In this document: positions 28,321-37,957 of the stretch, piece after piece
Position numbering within the stretch: the first letter of the stretch is position 1
Layout: each line of letters opens with the position of its first letter
DNA from: Oxynema aestuarii AP17
Lineage (GTDB): Bacteria; Cyanobacteriota; Cyanobacteriia; Cyanobacteriales; Laspinemataceae
Reading direction: 5' to 3'
Assembly: GCF_012295525.1 (NCBI RefSeq)
Contig: NZ_CP051167.1
Location: 1,922,001 to 1,986,000, forward strand
Length of the DNA stretch: 64,000 nt
The notes under the pieces: model-generated
Database searches by the model: none
Seen by the model: only the letters and a program-made list of their open reading frames with translations
What the model was told of the DNA's origin: nothing
Program-made: the position numbers and the translations under genes

Positions 28321-29619
28321 CTATTTGTATGCCGCGATCGCCTCCGCCAGTTCCCGCGCGGCCCGCAGTCCGGACAAATACGCCCCATGAACGGTTCCGG
28401 GATAGTCTCGCGAGGTCGCTTCTCCGGCAAAAAATAGCCGGGATCCCACCGCTTCGGCGAGGCGATCGCGATCGTCGATCGTCGCGCCGACGGGGATTTG
28501 AGAGTACGACCCCCAGGAAAAGCGATCGCGACTCCAGCGCGTCACCCGGGCGTTTTCCGGTTCGGGAACCGACGGGCCGAACATTCGCCGCAATATGGCG
28601 ATCGCCTGGGAGACGATCTCGCGATCGCTCTGGTTTTCTAACTCTCGCGCTGCTTTCCCCGCCGTCAGGGCTATTAATACGGGCCGCCCGCTACATTTTT
28701 GGCCGTTAAAAAATTCCCAAAAGGCGCTATTTTCTCGATTGAGATAGCCGATTAAATCGCGATCGCCTTCCCAAAAGGTTTCCGGAAATTGCAGCACGAT
28801 CTTATTTAACGTTCCCATTTCTAACCGGGCGATCGCCTCGCGTTTATTGGGTGGCAATTCTGGCAAAAATTGGACGCTTCCCGCTTTTAAAACCCCTAAT
28901 GGCAAGGTGGAGATCGCCTCGGTTCCCTTAAAGTTGTCCGTTTCGGTCGTTACGTTTACCCCGTCTTCAACGATCGCAATTTGTGTGACGATTTGCTGGT
29001 AGCGAATATCGAGGTTTTCGCTCAACTGTGCGACGATGCGATCGTAGCCTTCGGGAAACAGATAATCGGCCCCTGCAAAATCCTCGTCTTCGTCCCAATA
29101 CCAACAAGAAAGCCGTTCTAAATCCATCCCGGTTTCGACGAGCAGTTCCGACGCTCTGCACCAGTGGATTAAATCGATCGATTGGTTCTGTTCTTCGTTA
29201 TTTTCTTCTACTTTGGCAAACTCTTGCCAAGCTCGGGCGATCGACAGATCGCTTTCTAGGCTTTCCGCTTTCCGTTTGACTCGGGCGATCGCTTTGGCGA
29301 ACTGTTTCCAACTTTTCCAAATATCTTTTTCACGAATCTTATTCCCATTGTGGTCGTAAATGACTAAGTTATCGTAATCAGTTTTAACGAGGGGTAAATG
29401 ATACTGTTTCGCGAGCTTGCCGATCGGATTTTTTTTTATTCCGTGAATCCAACTCGCCCCTAAGTCTACCGGATATCCGAGGGTGCGATCGGTATAAATT
29501 CGCCCGCCGAGGCGATCGCGTCCTTCTAATACCGTCACTTGAATATTCTGTTTTTGCAAGAAATTTGCCGCAGCGATTCCGGCGATTCCCGCACCGATAA
29601 TCAACACCGATTTAGCCAT
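28321..29619 (-). CDS. FAD-dependent flavin amine oxidase family protein
   Basis: 432 residues. The N-terminal Rossmann motif GAGIAGIAAANFLQKQ is followed by the acidic ribose-binding E (VLEGRDRLGGRIYTD), and the second FAD motif near the C-terminus is FFAGEATSRDYPGTVHGAYL, both typical of the monoamine/polyamine oxidase family. A substrate-side DLGASWIHG string is also typical. The substrate cannot be read from sequence; polyamines or L-amino acids are possible. No signal peptide, so cytoplasmic. It is a single gene between the cyclase and a MITE-like repeat. Confidence 0.9.
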   Translation of the reverse strand: MAKSVLIIGAGIAGIAAANFLQKQNIQVTVLEGRDRLGGRIYTDRTLGYPVDLGASWIHGIKKNPIGKLAKQYHLPLVKTDYDNLVIYDHNGNKIREKDIWKSWKQFAKAIARVKRKAESLESDLSIARAWQEFAKVEENNEEQNQSIDLIHWCRASELLVETGMDLERLSCWYWDEDEDFAGADYLFPEGYDRIVAQLSENLDIRYQQIVTQIAIVEDGVNVTTETDNFKGTEAISTLPLGVLKAGSVQFLPELPPNKREAIARLEMGTLNKIVLQFPETFWEGDRDLIGYLNRENSAFWEFFNGQKCSGRPVLIALTAGKAARELENQSDREIVSQAIAILRRMFGPSVPEPENARVTRWSRDRFSWGSYSQIPVGATIDDRDRLAEAVGSRLFFAGEATSRDYPGTVHGAYLSGLRAARELAEAIAAYK

Positions 29620-29749
29620 TATTTTGAATAATAACCCATTGATTTTGAGGAGGTATTGTCTATAATACAGGGTTTCTCAGTCTGCTGAGGTATGGCGGAA
29701 TCTCTTGATTTCGGGATTGGGTTGAGTTTGATGTACCTCACTGGCTTAA

Positions 29750-29895
29750 AAAACGCTATAGATCCCCCTAAATCCCCCTTTGAAAGGGGGACTTTCCTCA
29801 TTCCCCCCGAAATCCCCCCAACCCCCCTTTGAAAGGGGGGCGAAGGGGGGATAGGGGGATCGATACTGTACCTCAGCAAGCGCCCGAGTGCTGTA
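29750..29895 (-). repeat. MITE-like dispersed repeat, copy 2
   Basis: Inverted relative to copies 1 and 3. The end TGCTGTA (29889-29895) with CGCCCGAGTGCTG is the complement of the left end of copy 1, and the interior carries the same blocks (GATCCCCCTAAATCCCCC, CCCCCTTTGAAAGGGGG). The other end is shorter than in copy 1 and lacks the TGCTGTA border, so it looks truncated. Confidence 0.6.
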
Positions 29896-29913
29896 TAATC
29901 CAGCTATTTTCAT

Positions 29914-29938
29914 AAAAAAAGGTGGGTCGAAACCCACC
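29914..29938 (-). terminator. Rho-independent terminator of thiC
   Basis: On the minus strand GGTGGGT, loop TTCG, ACCCACC is followed by seven T residues. The stem-loop lies 28 bases after the thiC stop and is canonical. Confidence 0.9.
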
Positions 29939-29966
29939 GATTCTTGATGTTCAACTCGACGATGAC

Positions 29967-31346
<1,380 letters not shown>

Positions 31347-31360
31347 TTAACCTCAATTAA

Positions 31361-31440
31361 CAGCTTCCCTCCGCTGGTATTACCCAGACTCAGGTACTAA
31401 GGGTCTGATCTCAGCCTCAACGGTCTAGGCACCCCTAGCT
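31361..31440 (-). promoter_or_regulatory. TPP riboswitch (THI box) upstream of thiC
   Basis: On the minus strand, the conserved TPP aptamer strings appear in order: CTAGGGGTGCC, GCTGAGATCAGACCC, AGTACCTGAGTCTGGGTAAT and ACCAGCG, with pairing outer parts (AGCT at both ends). It starts just 21 nt upstream of the thiC ATG, close enough for translational control by masking the ribosome binding region. Its presence confirms thiC as a TPP-repressed gene. Confidence 0.92.
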
Positions 31441-31599
31441 TGAAGAAGAATTGTAGCACTGTTAATTGGTTTTCGAGCGCTCCGAGTCGTTGACCCGAGG
31501 GGCTTATCGCCATTTTGAGGCGCGGGCGATCGCCGCGATCGCCCCCCGCTTCTGAGTCTCCATCCCGCTCCCTAAATTTATTAAGAAAGATTGCTCAAA

Positions 31600-31624
31600 A
31601 TATCTGAATACCTGTTCAGGTGTT
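31600..31624. promoter_or_regulatory. SmtB-type 12-2-12 operator of smtA
   Basis: The imperfect inverted repeat ATATCTGAATA, CC, TGTTCAGGTGT lies 38 bases before the metallothionein start. It closely resembles the known smt operator (TGAACA and TATTCAGATA half-sites on the complementary strand). ArsR/SmtB-family zinc sensors bind such sites and leave when zinc binds. No smtB gene lies next to it. Confidence 0.75.
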
Positions 31625-31661
31625 AGGATAATCTTCAAATCCACTATTTGGGAATCAACTC

Positions 31662-31829
31662 ATGAGTACAGTTGCTCAAATGAAATGTGCTTGCGAATCC
31701 TGCTTGTGCGTCGTTTCGACGGATAAAGCGGTACAGAAAGACGGTAAATTTTACTGCTGTGAAGCCTGCGCCAACGGTCATCCGGACGGAAGTGGATGCG
31801 GTCATACGGGATGTGAGTGTCACGCTTAA
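31662..31829 (+). CDS. smtA: SmtA-like bacterial metallothionein
   Basis: 55 residues. Ten Cys (9, 11, 14, 16, 32, 33, 36, 46, 51, 53) and three His (40, 48, 54) follow the cyanobacterial SmtA pattern CACESCLC, CCEAC, GHPDG, CGHTGCECH, which builds a four-zinc cluster. It sequesters Zn2+ and Cd2+ in the cytoplasm. One Cys (33) is extra compared with my memory of the PCC 7942 protein. An SmtB-type operator upstream predicts induction by zinc. The gene is too short for many gene finders. It is followed 22 bases later by a MITE-like repeat. Confidence 0.95.
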   Translation: MSTVAQMKCACESCLCVVSTDKAVQKDGKFYCCEACANGHPDGSGCGHTGCECHA

Positions 31830-31851
31830 ATTATTCGCTGGTATTCGCTTC

Positions 31852-32006
31852 TACAGCACTCGGGCGTCTGATGAGATCCAGTGCCGATCCCTCTATCCCC
31901 CCTTCAGGGGGGATTTCGCGGGGAACGAGGAAAGGAGGAAAGTCCCCCTTTTTAAGGGGGATTTAGAGGGATCTAAATGTCTTGCATAACAAAGGAAAAT
32001 GCTATA
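31852..32006 (+). repeat. MITE-like dispersed repeat, copy 3
   Basis: Left border TACAGCACTCGGGCGTCTGA as in copy 1, right border TGCTATA. The interior again has CCCCCCTTCAGGGGGGATT and GGGGGATTTAGAGGGATCT. It is shorter than copy 1 because one C-run block is missing. The right border lies about 18 bases from where the broken gene at 32024 begins to read as protein. Confidence 0.7.
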
Positions 32007-32023
32007 TCGATCTTTCTTGTTGA

Positions 32024-32372
32024 GAAACGAGCGAATTATATCAAGAGAATAAGACAGAGTTTAATGGCTTTTTAGTTTCCTTTTTGCTAGATTTAAAAGC
32101 AGTACAAGCGGCGGAACTCATCGAACGAGTGTTCGCCGAAGATCGGATCTTTGAATCCATTTGTGGCGATTGGGATCGAGTTCAAGTCGAACTCGGATTA
32201 AAAAGTCGCGAGTCCTTACGCAAAAATAAAGAAACACAATTTCCTTTACTCGACGAACTCTTGACACTTCACAAGCAAGAGTCTGCCCCCCCCAAAAGAT
32301 ACGAAGGGGTTTGCGGTCAAGCAACAGAAAAATAAGAAAAAAGGCGGTAAGAAAAAGAGGAAGAAAAAATAA
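32024..32372 (+). pseudogene. 3' remnant of a DUF1186-like protein gene, also frameshifted
   Basis: From a stop at 32021 the frame reads a typical conserved C-terminus (EFNGFLVSFLLDLKAVQAA, RIFESICGDWDRVQVELGLK) but has no proper start codon and no N-terminal domain. The missing part would lie where the MITE-like copy now sits. Near a run of eight C (32286-32293) the frame breaks: the first frame stops at 32335, while a +1 frame continues into a Lys-rich tail (FAVKQQKNKKKGGKKKRKKK) ending at 32372, as expected for the intact family. Both lesions indicate a dead gene. The DUF1186 label is from memory of similar cyanobacterial proteins. Confidence 0.65.
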
Positions 32373-32424
32373 CTCGTCGGCTTTCGGCTAAACTGACGAT
32401 ATAGCGATCGCCCCTTCGGATTCC

Positions 32425-34167
32425 ATGACCTGTCAAACCTTGCGCCGTTTCTCCGTCACCCTGATTTCGATTTCCCTGTGCATTGTAGGCGGAGCGTCTA
32501 CCCCCACGGGAGCCCGTGCGGTCCAGGGCGATCGCGCCGAACGAGGGATGGTCGTATCCGCACATCCGCTCGCCAGCGAGGCGGGGGTCGAAATACTCTC
32601 ACAAGGGGGTAACGCGATCGATGCCGCCGTCGCGACCGCGTTAGCGATTTCTGTCGTCGAACCATTCTCCGCAGGGATCGGCGGCGGTGGCTTCCTGTTA
32701 TTGCGCGAGGGGGACACCGGGGAAATTCGCGCCCTCGACTTTCGCGAACGGGCCCCCTTGGCAGCAACGTCGGACATGTATGTAGACGAGAACGGCGATC
32801 CGATCGAACGCGCCAGTTTGGACGGACACCGCGCCGTTGCCGTTCCCGGGACGATCGCCGGACTCGCCCGGGTACACGAGACTTACGGCGAACTGCCCTG
32901 GTCCACCGTGGTCGCCCCCGCGATTCGGTTGGCGCAAGACGGGTTTACCGTCAGCGATCGCCTCGCGAGTCGCGTCCGATCGCGCGAGGAGGTGCTGTTG
33001 AGTAATCCCGCAGCCCGCGCCATTTTCAGCCGGGACGGGGCACCCTATCGAGAGGGCGATCGCCTCGTCCAAGCGGATTTAGGCCGCACGTTGCGATCGA
33101 TCGCCAGGGACCCGCAAAACTTTTATACAGGCGATATTGCCCGGGCGATCGCCTCGGATATGGCGGCGAATGGGGGCTTGATTTCCCGGGAAGACCTGCA
33201 AGCTTACGAACCGATCTGGCGATCTCCCGTGTGCGGCGACTGGCGGTCCGTTCGCATCTGTTCGATGCCGCCGCCGTCTTCCGGGGGCGTCCATTTACTG
33301 CAAATCCTTCATATTATTGGGGACTTGGACGCGCGATCGCTCGGCTGGCACCATCCCGACGTGCTGCATTTACTCGTGGAAGCGATGCGAGTGGCGTATG
33401 CAGACCGCGCCGAATACCTCGGCGATCCCGATTTTGTCGAAGTTCCCGTGGCGCGATTGATCGACCCGCGTTATGCAAGTTGGCGGCGATCGCAGATCGA
33501 GGGCGATCGCGTGCGGCGATCGGATCGCGTCGAAGCCGTAGACCCGCAAACCTTGCGGCGCCTGACTTCCGAATCTACCGATACAACCCACCTCACGGTG
33601 GTAGACGATCGCCGCACTGTCGTCAGCATGACCTTCACCATTAACGGCAACTTCGGTGCGGGAGTTGTCGCCGCCGGGACCGGAATCGTCCTCAACAACG
33701 AAATGGACGATTTCGCGATCGCTCCCGGGGTTCCTAATTTATACGGCTTGGTCGGCGACGAAGCCAACGCGATCGCCCCGCGCAAAACGCCGTTATCGAG
33801 CATGACTCCGGCGATCGTCACGGAAAATGGCGAATTTCGTATGGCTGCCGGATCTCCCGGCGGCAGCACGATTATTACGACGGTTTTGCAAATCTTATTT
33901 AATGTTTTAGTCTACGACATGGACGCCGAAAGTGCCGTCGCAGCACCCCGCTTGCACCATCAATGGCTACCCGATCGCTTGTGGGTGGAACGGTGGGGAT
34001 TTGACGCGATGACGTTGCAGGAATTAGAACGGCGAGGACATCAGATCGAAGAATTACCCGGATGGGGAAATGCCAATGCGATCGTTTTGACCGAAGAAGG
34101 GATGTTAGAAGGAGCAGCCGATCCGCGTGGAGAGGGCGCGGCGAGGGGGTTTTCCGGTCTGTATTGA
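32425..34167 (+). CDS. ggt: Gamma-glutamyltransferase
   Basis: 580 residues, the usual length. It cleaves glutathione and other gamma-glutamyl compounds, usually in the periplasm. The signal peptide covers residues 1-31. The self-processing site and nucleophile is T387 in STDTTHLTVVD, so cleavage before T387 would give large and small subunits. Substrate residues in GNAIDAAVATALAISVVEP, MPPPSSGG and GIVLNNEMDDF are conserved. The alternative, a cephalosporin acylase-like relative, is less likely because the GGT strings are intact. It appears to be a single-gene unit. Confidence 0.95.
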   Translation: MTCQTLRRFSVTLISISLCIVGGASTPTGARAVQGDRAERGMVVSAHPLASEAGVEILSQGGNAIDAAVATALAISVVEPFSAGIGGGGFLLLREGDTGEIRALDFRERAPLAATSDMYVDENGDPIERASLDGHRAVAVPGTIAGLARVHETYGELPWSTVVAPAIRLAQDGFTVSDRLASRVRSREEVLLSNPAARAIFSRDGAPYREGDRLVQADLGRTLRSIARDPQNFYTGDIARAIASDMAANGGLISREDLQAYEPIWRSPVCGDWRSVRICSMPPPSSGGVHLLQILHIIGDLDARSLGWHHPDVLHLLVEAMRVAYADRAEYLGDPDFVEVPVARLIDPRYASWRRSQIEGDRVRRSDRVEAVDPQTLRRLTSESTDTTHLTVVDDRRTVVSMTFTINGNFGAGVVAAGTGIVLNNEMDDFAIAPGVPNLYGLVGDEANAIAPRKTPLSSMTPAIVTENGEFRMAAGSPGGSTIITTVLQILFNVLVYDMDAESAVAAPRLHHQWLPDRLWVERWGFDAMTLQELERRGHQIEELPGWGNANAIVLTEEGMLEGAADPRGEGAARGFSGLY

Positions 34168-34858
34168 TAGTTTCTGAGTTCTCTCCTTTTGGGAGAAACT
34201 TAACCGATTTAGGGAGGCGATCGCCGCTTTGAGGATACTTTCGGGCGCTGTAATCTCCCCAGGTCGATACACTTGTGGTATTCTATGCTGGCGCCTCCCT
34301 TGATGGAAACGTCAATGAGAGTTTGAGCGATTGTGGGGTGAGAAGGCCGCGATTGGGGTGGCGCCAGGGTAGTTTTACGCGGATAAGTGCTTTAAATTAA
34401 ACGCTGAAGGTGATTTTTAAAGATTTCTTTACACCCATTGCAGCAATCTTCCCGATTTTTTCCCGATCTCTTCCCAATGGTCTTCACAGTTCGGCTTTAG
34501 TCTGAACACAGTGAATCGGGGGTGTCATTGATGAGAGAGAGATAATAACTTCATGGGTTGAAAGTAGCGCGATCGACATAAGTGAGATTGACGGGTCAAT
34601 TTTCTAATATGGGGTTCGGTCGATCGCCTCAACCTCTCCCATAATTCGATCGTTTCCATTGCATCCAACAGGCTTGTTTATCTTTCATCGAAGCGATCGA
34701 AAATTATTGCAGTCGAATCAAACTATTTTTCGTTTTCCGTCGAGTGAAGTTAACCGTTAGTTCCTGTAGTTTTCCCACGGAATTCACCGAGAACTAGATT
34801 CAACTCGTGGATTGGGAAAAATCGAGGAAATGCACAATGTTGTGGGGTAAAGAGTGTC
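34168..34858. other. Long intergenic region with a possible structured RNA
   Basis: 691 bases without a credible ORF. Complementary arms CTGGCGCC (34288-34295) and GGCGCCAG (34360-34367) enclose about 64 bases and are followed by AGTTTT, with TATTCT just upstream, so a short non-coding RNA of about 85 nt is possible. The rest is AT-rich and should hold the promoter of the gene at 34859. Nothing else was seen. Confidence 0.3.
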
Positions 34859-35215
34859 ATGCCTGAAAGACTGAGAAACCGAAAAGTTGCAGTGATTGAA
34901 GAAGAGATCGACACGGCTTTAGCTGTTTGCAGCGATCCTGTTTATCAACAAGCCTTTAAGCTTCCAAAATTTCGGAATTTGTTGATCGAGTACGTCCTTC
35001 AGCGCGTTCACGGCTCGTATATTTTAATTGGAGATCGCGGAAGTTTGCGGTTTCAATTAAAGTTTCCTTATCGCTCCTTGGAATTGCGCTTGCACGTGGA
35101 GCAACAAGTCTATCAAGGCATGGAACAGTTGATTCAGGAATATCAGAGTTGGTTGTCGGCCCAGGGGGCTGTAGGGGGACGACGGATGGGCGATCGCGAA
35201 CTGTCTGTCAGTTGA
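34859..35215 (+). CDS. ComFB-like small protein, paralogue 1
   Basis: 118 residues. The pattern EEEIDTALAVC, FRNLLIEYVLQRVHGSYILI, LELRLHVEQQVYQGMEQLI aligns by eye with the protein at 36164 (AEEIEKILETY, LRQKLMAHVLSRIPNQYAVV, IALQLDVKAAIHQGIRQLF). Both resemble cyanobacterial ComFB-type late-competence proteins (core ALNRLPPxY), some of which bind cyclic di-nucleotides. The zinc Cys of ComFB are absent. The family call is tentative. It stands first in a run of small plus-strand genes. Confidence 0.55.
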   Translation: MPERLRNRKVAVIEEEIDTALAVCSDPVYQQAFKLPKFRNLLIEYVLQRVHGSYILIGDRGSLRFQLKFPYRSLELRLHVEQQVYQGMEQLIQEYQSWLSAQGAVGGRRMGDRELSVS

Positions 35216-35264
35216 GACCGTGGCGCTTGATGAAGGCGGTGGCGATCGACCTCTGAGGATGCTT

Positions 35265-35282
35265 GACGATCGCGCGATCGTC
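35265..35282. repeat. 18-nt perfect palindrome of two fused HIP1-like sites
   Basis: GACGATCGC followed directly by GCGATCGTC. It lies between the ComFB-like gene and the small Cys protein and could form a hairpin. Confidence 0.6.
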
Positions 35283-35320
35283 GCAACTGAATAAACCACT
35301 CATTGAATCAAAGGCAAATT

Positions 35321-35563
35321 ATGACCTATTCCATTAATGGTTCGATCTCGAAATGTTGTACCTGCGGTCATTATCAAATTGAAGGACGCAGGGGAGGGGC
35401 GTGTCAGCTTCTCGGGGTACCAGTTAAAGGAAATTGGCAGGGTTGTCGCTTGGCGATCGAGCCGTTCGCACCCTCGTGGGAAATGCCGGGGGAGTGGAAA
35501 AGGATGAGTTGTAGTCCGTTGAAAATTCCCGTTTTCCGATCGCGCGACGCGATCGAAGTTTGA
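35321..35563 (+). CDS. Small Cys-containing cyanobacterial protein
   Basis: 80 residues starting MTYSINGSISKCCTCGHYQI. The ATG at 35321 has AAGG 8 nt upstream; a TTG 18 bases earlier is less likely. Cys pairs (C12, C13, C15) and later Cys (GACQLL, WQGCRL, MSCSP) could bind a metal. The string EGRRGGACQLLGVPVKGNW looks like a conserved cyanobacterial family, but no function is known to me. It lies between a ComFB-like gene and a DUF1830 gene. Confidence 0.65.
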   Translation: MTYSINGSISKCCTCGHYQIEGRRGGACQLLGVPVKGNWQGCRLAIEPFAPSWEMPGEWKRMSCSPLKIPVFRSRDAIEV

Positions 35564-35645
35564 AGGCGATCGCGTCGGAAAACTTCAGGAAGATTTAACA
35601 TCATTGAATGTTTGTGCAGTTGCCAGCCTAGTTGAAGTGAATACC

Positions 35646-35963
35646 ATGCTTTGTTGTTATCTCAACGAAACACTAACCCTACAAATTGTTCGGGTGATGC
35701 AAGGCGATCGCCGGATTTTGGAACGGGTTATTTTTCCTCGACAACGGTTTTTATTTGAAGCGGCTACCGATGCCTGTTTGGCGGTCTATCGGGGAAGCGG
35801 TCGCGGCTTGCAGTGGAGTGAGTCTATCCCTTGTTCGGAGTTAAAAGTTGAAGAAGTGGCGGCGGAGTTGAAGGTTCCTCCTTTGAAAGCGGTCGGTCAG
35901 GGCGATCGCCCCGCTCCCACGCGGGTAACGTCGAAGGAAAGCAGCCGGAAGGTAGCGTTATAA
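35646..35963 (+). CDS. DUF1830 family protein
   Basis: 105 residues. The ATG at 35646 is preferred because DUF1830 proteins start MLCCYLNxT, matching MLCCYLNETLTLQIVRV, and continue ERVIFPRQRFLFEA and SIPCSELKVEE. The frame is open to an ATG at 35604. The C-terminal third (KAVGQGDRPAPTRV) is low-complexity. The family is cyanobacterial with unknown role. It is in line with the neighbouring small plus-strand genes. Confidence 0.85.
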   Translation: MLCCYLNETLTLQIVRVMQGDRRILERVIFPRQRFLFEAATDACLAVYRGSGRGLQWSESIPCSELKVEEVAAELKVPPLKAVGQGDRPAPTRVTSKESSRKVAL

Positions 35964-36163
35964 ACTCCGATTTTACCTAAATTTGACATAAAAATTTACA
36001 TCCTCGATCGTTCGTTGGCTGCTAGGCGGGCGATCGATTCCGATAATCTTCACATTTGTGTTTTAAACTCTGGGTAAACACGCCAGGGAAGACAACAGAA
36101 AAAGCGATCGCGATGGGGCGATCGTTCGGGGTGTAGAACTAAATTGAACGAGGGATTATTGCT

Positions 36164-36523
36164 GTGATGAATACTCGCATTATTAATTTAACCGAACCTT
36201 TTGTCGCTGAAGAAATTGAGAAAATTCTAGAAACTTATCCGTTTCATCCCTACCAACAGGTATTTGCCCATCCCGAGTTACGACAAAAACTGATGGCTCA
36301 CGTCCTCAGCCGAATTCCGAATCAATATGCGGTGGTGAAGACCCCGGAAAGCTGCCACATTGCGATGGAAAAAATACACGCTTCGATCGCCTTGCAGCTC
36401 GACGTGAAGGCGGCGATTCATCAAGGCATCCGTCAGCTTTTTGAACTGAATGCGGATTGGGCGGTCGGTCATATCCCCTCGCCAGACGAACCGTCTTATG
36501 CTGCTTCCAGTTGGTTTGGTTGA
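36164..36523 (+). CDS. ComFB-like small protein, paralogue 2
   Basis: 119 residues (MMNTRIINLTEPFVAEEIEK). A paralogue of the protein at 34859, with the closer ComFB resemblance (KLMAHVLSRIPNQYAVV, VKAAIHQGIRQLFELNADW). No Cys ligand set is present, and no transmembrane or signal segment. A GTG/ATG start choice is not an issue: two adjacent ATG codons start it. It lies 42 bases before the pentapeptide gene, so a shared transcript is likely. Confidence 0.6.
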   Translation: MMNTRIINLTEPFVAEEIEKILETYPFHPYQQVFAHPELRQKLMAHVLSRIPNQYAVVKTPESCHIAMEKIHASIALQLDVKAAIHQGIRQLFELNADWAVGHIPSPDEPSYAASSWFG

Positions 36524-36565
36524 AGTCCGCGAGGGCGATCGTATTGTTGAGCGCAGGGGGTGGAA

Positions 36566-37216
36566 ATGAAGAGTAAGGAACTGATCCGCCAATATGAGGC
36601 GGGACAACGGGATTTTTATGGCGTCGGTTTGTCTCACGCCAACTTAAGGGGGGTGAATTTGCAAGGGGCGGATTTACGGCGCGCGAATCTGGCGGGGTCG
36701 GATTTGCGCGAGGCGAATTTGCAAGGGGCGAATCTGGCGGCAGCCGATTTAGCGGGGGCGAATTTAGCCGGAGCGAATTTGACGGAAGCCATTTTGAGTA
36801 CGGCAGATTTGAGCGAGTGCAATCTCACCGCAGCCAATTTGACCCGATCGCAGGCGATCGGGGCGACCCTGACCGGGGCCGATTTGAGTCGGGGGATTCT
36901 ACGGGAGGCGACCTTGTGGCGGGCGGTGTTACTCTGCGCCGATTTGGCGGAAGCGGATTTAGAAGGGGCGATCGCGATTTCGACGGTGCTACTCGGCGCC
37001 CGGTTGACGGGAGCCAATTTGAAGCGGACGAACTTGCGCGAGGCGATCGTCGTCGATGTGGACTGGTCCGGGGTTTGCTTGCGCGAGACGATTTTACCCG
37101 GTGGGGAATGTGCGGACGGCGATCGCGGTTGTGGGGTGCGCGTTTGCGGTCCGAGGGGGCGATCGCCCTACTGTCGGTTAGTCTCCTTGGCTGAAATAGG
37201 GGAGCGGATCGCTTAA
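36566..37216 (+). CDS. Pentapeptide-repeat protein
   Basis: 216 residues with about 28 A(D/N)LXX repeats (LRGVNLQGADLRRANLAGSD and on). The ATG at 36566 follows GGGGGTGG closely; a GTG at 36560 is also open. It begins KELIRQYEAGQRDFYGVGLS, close to the start of the other pentapeptide protein (ELLERYERGERDFAGVDLS). Its last 39 bases overlap the convergent queC gene, whose Cys-rich zinc end is well conserved, so the tail of this protein (GDRGCGVRVCGPRGRSP) is probably poorly constrained. Function unknown. Confidence 0.85.
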   Translation: MKSKELIRQYEAGQRDFYGVGLSHANLRGVNLQGADLRRANLAGSDLREANLQGANLAAADLAGANLAGANLTEAILSTADLSECNLTAANLTRSQAIGATLTGADLSRGILREATLWRAVLLCADLAEADLEGAIAISTVLLGARLTGANLKRTNLREAIVVDVDWSGVCLRETILPGGECADGDRGCGVRVCGPRGRSPYCRLVSLAEIGERIA

Positions 37217-37864
37217 GCCGAGTTCGGCGAAGGCGGCGAGGCGCAAGCGGCACGAGTCGCAGTGACCGCAAGCTTTTTCGCCTCCAGCGTAGCACGACCA
37301 GGTCTGTTCCCAAGGGACGCCGAGGCGGTTGCCGAGTTCGACGATTTCGGTTTTTTTAAGGTGCAGCAAGGGAGCGACGATCGCGATCGCCTCCCCTTCG
37401 CGTCCCTGTTTGGTTCCCAGACGAAAGACTTCTTGCATCGCCGCCAAATAGTCCGGGCGACAGTCGGGATAGCCGGAGTAGTCCAAAGCGTTGACGCCGA
37501 GATAGACCCGACGGGCGGCGATCGCTTCGGCATAGGCGAGGGCAAAACTGAGAAAAATGGTGTTGCGTGCGGGGACGTAGGTGATCGGGATGCTCTGGCT
37601 CATGTCCGCTACCGAGCGATCGCCGGGCAGGTCGAGGCGGTCGTCGGTCAGGGCCGAACCCCCCCAGGTTCGGAGGTCGAAGTTGACGACTCGATGCTCG
37701 ATCGCCCCTGCGTGACGGGCGATCGTCGCCGCCGAAGCCAGCTCTCGGCGGTGACGCTGCTGGTAGTCGAAGGAGAGGGCGTAACAGTCGCATCCATCGG
37801 CTTTGGCTTGGTAAATGACGGTGGAGGAGTCCAATCCACCGGAGAGTAAAACAACGGCTTTCAC
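37178..37864 (-). CDS. queC: 7-cyano-7-deazaguanine synthase QueC
   Basis: 228 residues of normal length. It makes preQ0 from 7-carboxy-7-deazaguanine with ATP and ammonia, for queuosine tRNA modification. The PP-loop SGGLDSSTV starts at residue 8, and the zinc site near the C-terminus is CYAGGEKACGHCDSC (four Cys). NALDYSGYPDCRP is also typical. No preQ1 riboswitch was recognised upstream. It overlaps the convergent pentapeptide gene by 39 bases. Confidence 0.95.
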   Translation of the reverse strand: MKAVVLLSGGLDSSTVIYQAKADGCDCYALSFDYQQRHRRELASAATIARHAGAIEHRVVNFDLRTWGGSALTDDRLDLPGDRSVADMSQSIPITYVPARNTIFLSFALAYAEAIAARRVYLGVNALDYSGYPDCRPDYLAAMQEVFRLGTKQGREGEAIAIVAPLLHLKKTEIVELGNRLGVPWEQTWSCYAGGEKACGHCDSCRLRLAAFAELGLSDPLPYFSQGD

Positions 37865-37957
37865 GATCGCTCAATCCCGGAAATGGTGTAGGGGTGTCCC
37901 AGTACGGTCTGGGTGATTCATCGAAGATTTTAACGGTTGGGCGATCGATTGTAGGTG

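Noticed and set aside
31687-31989. Plus-strand frame over smtA and the repeat
   Set aside because: A different frame from smtA, continuing into the repeat; smtA itself has the conserved Cys pattern.
32433-33869. Long minus-strand frames opposite ggt
   Set aside because: They mirror the codon pattern of ggt, are Arg/Pro-rich, and have no start signals.
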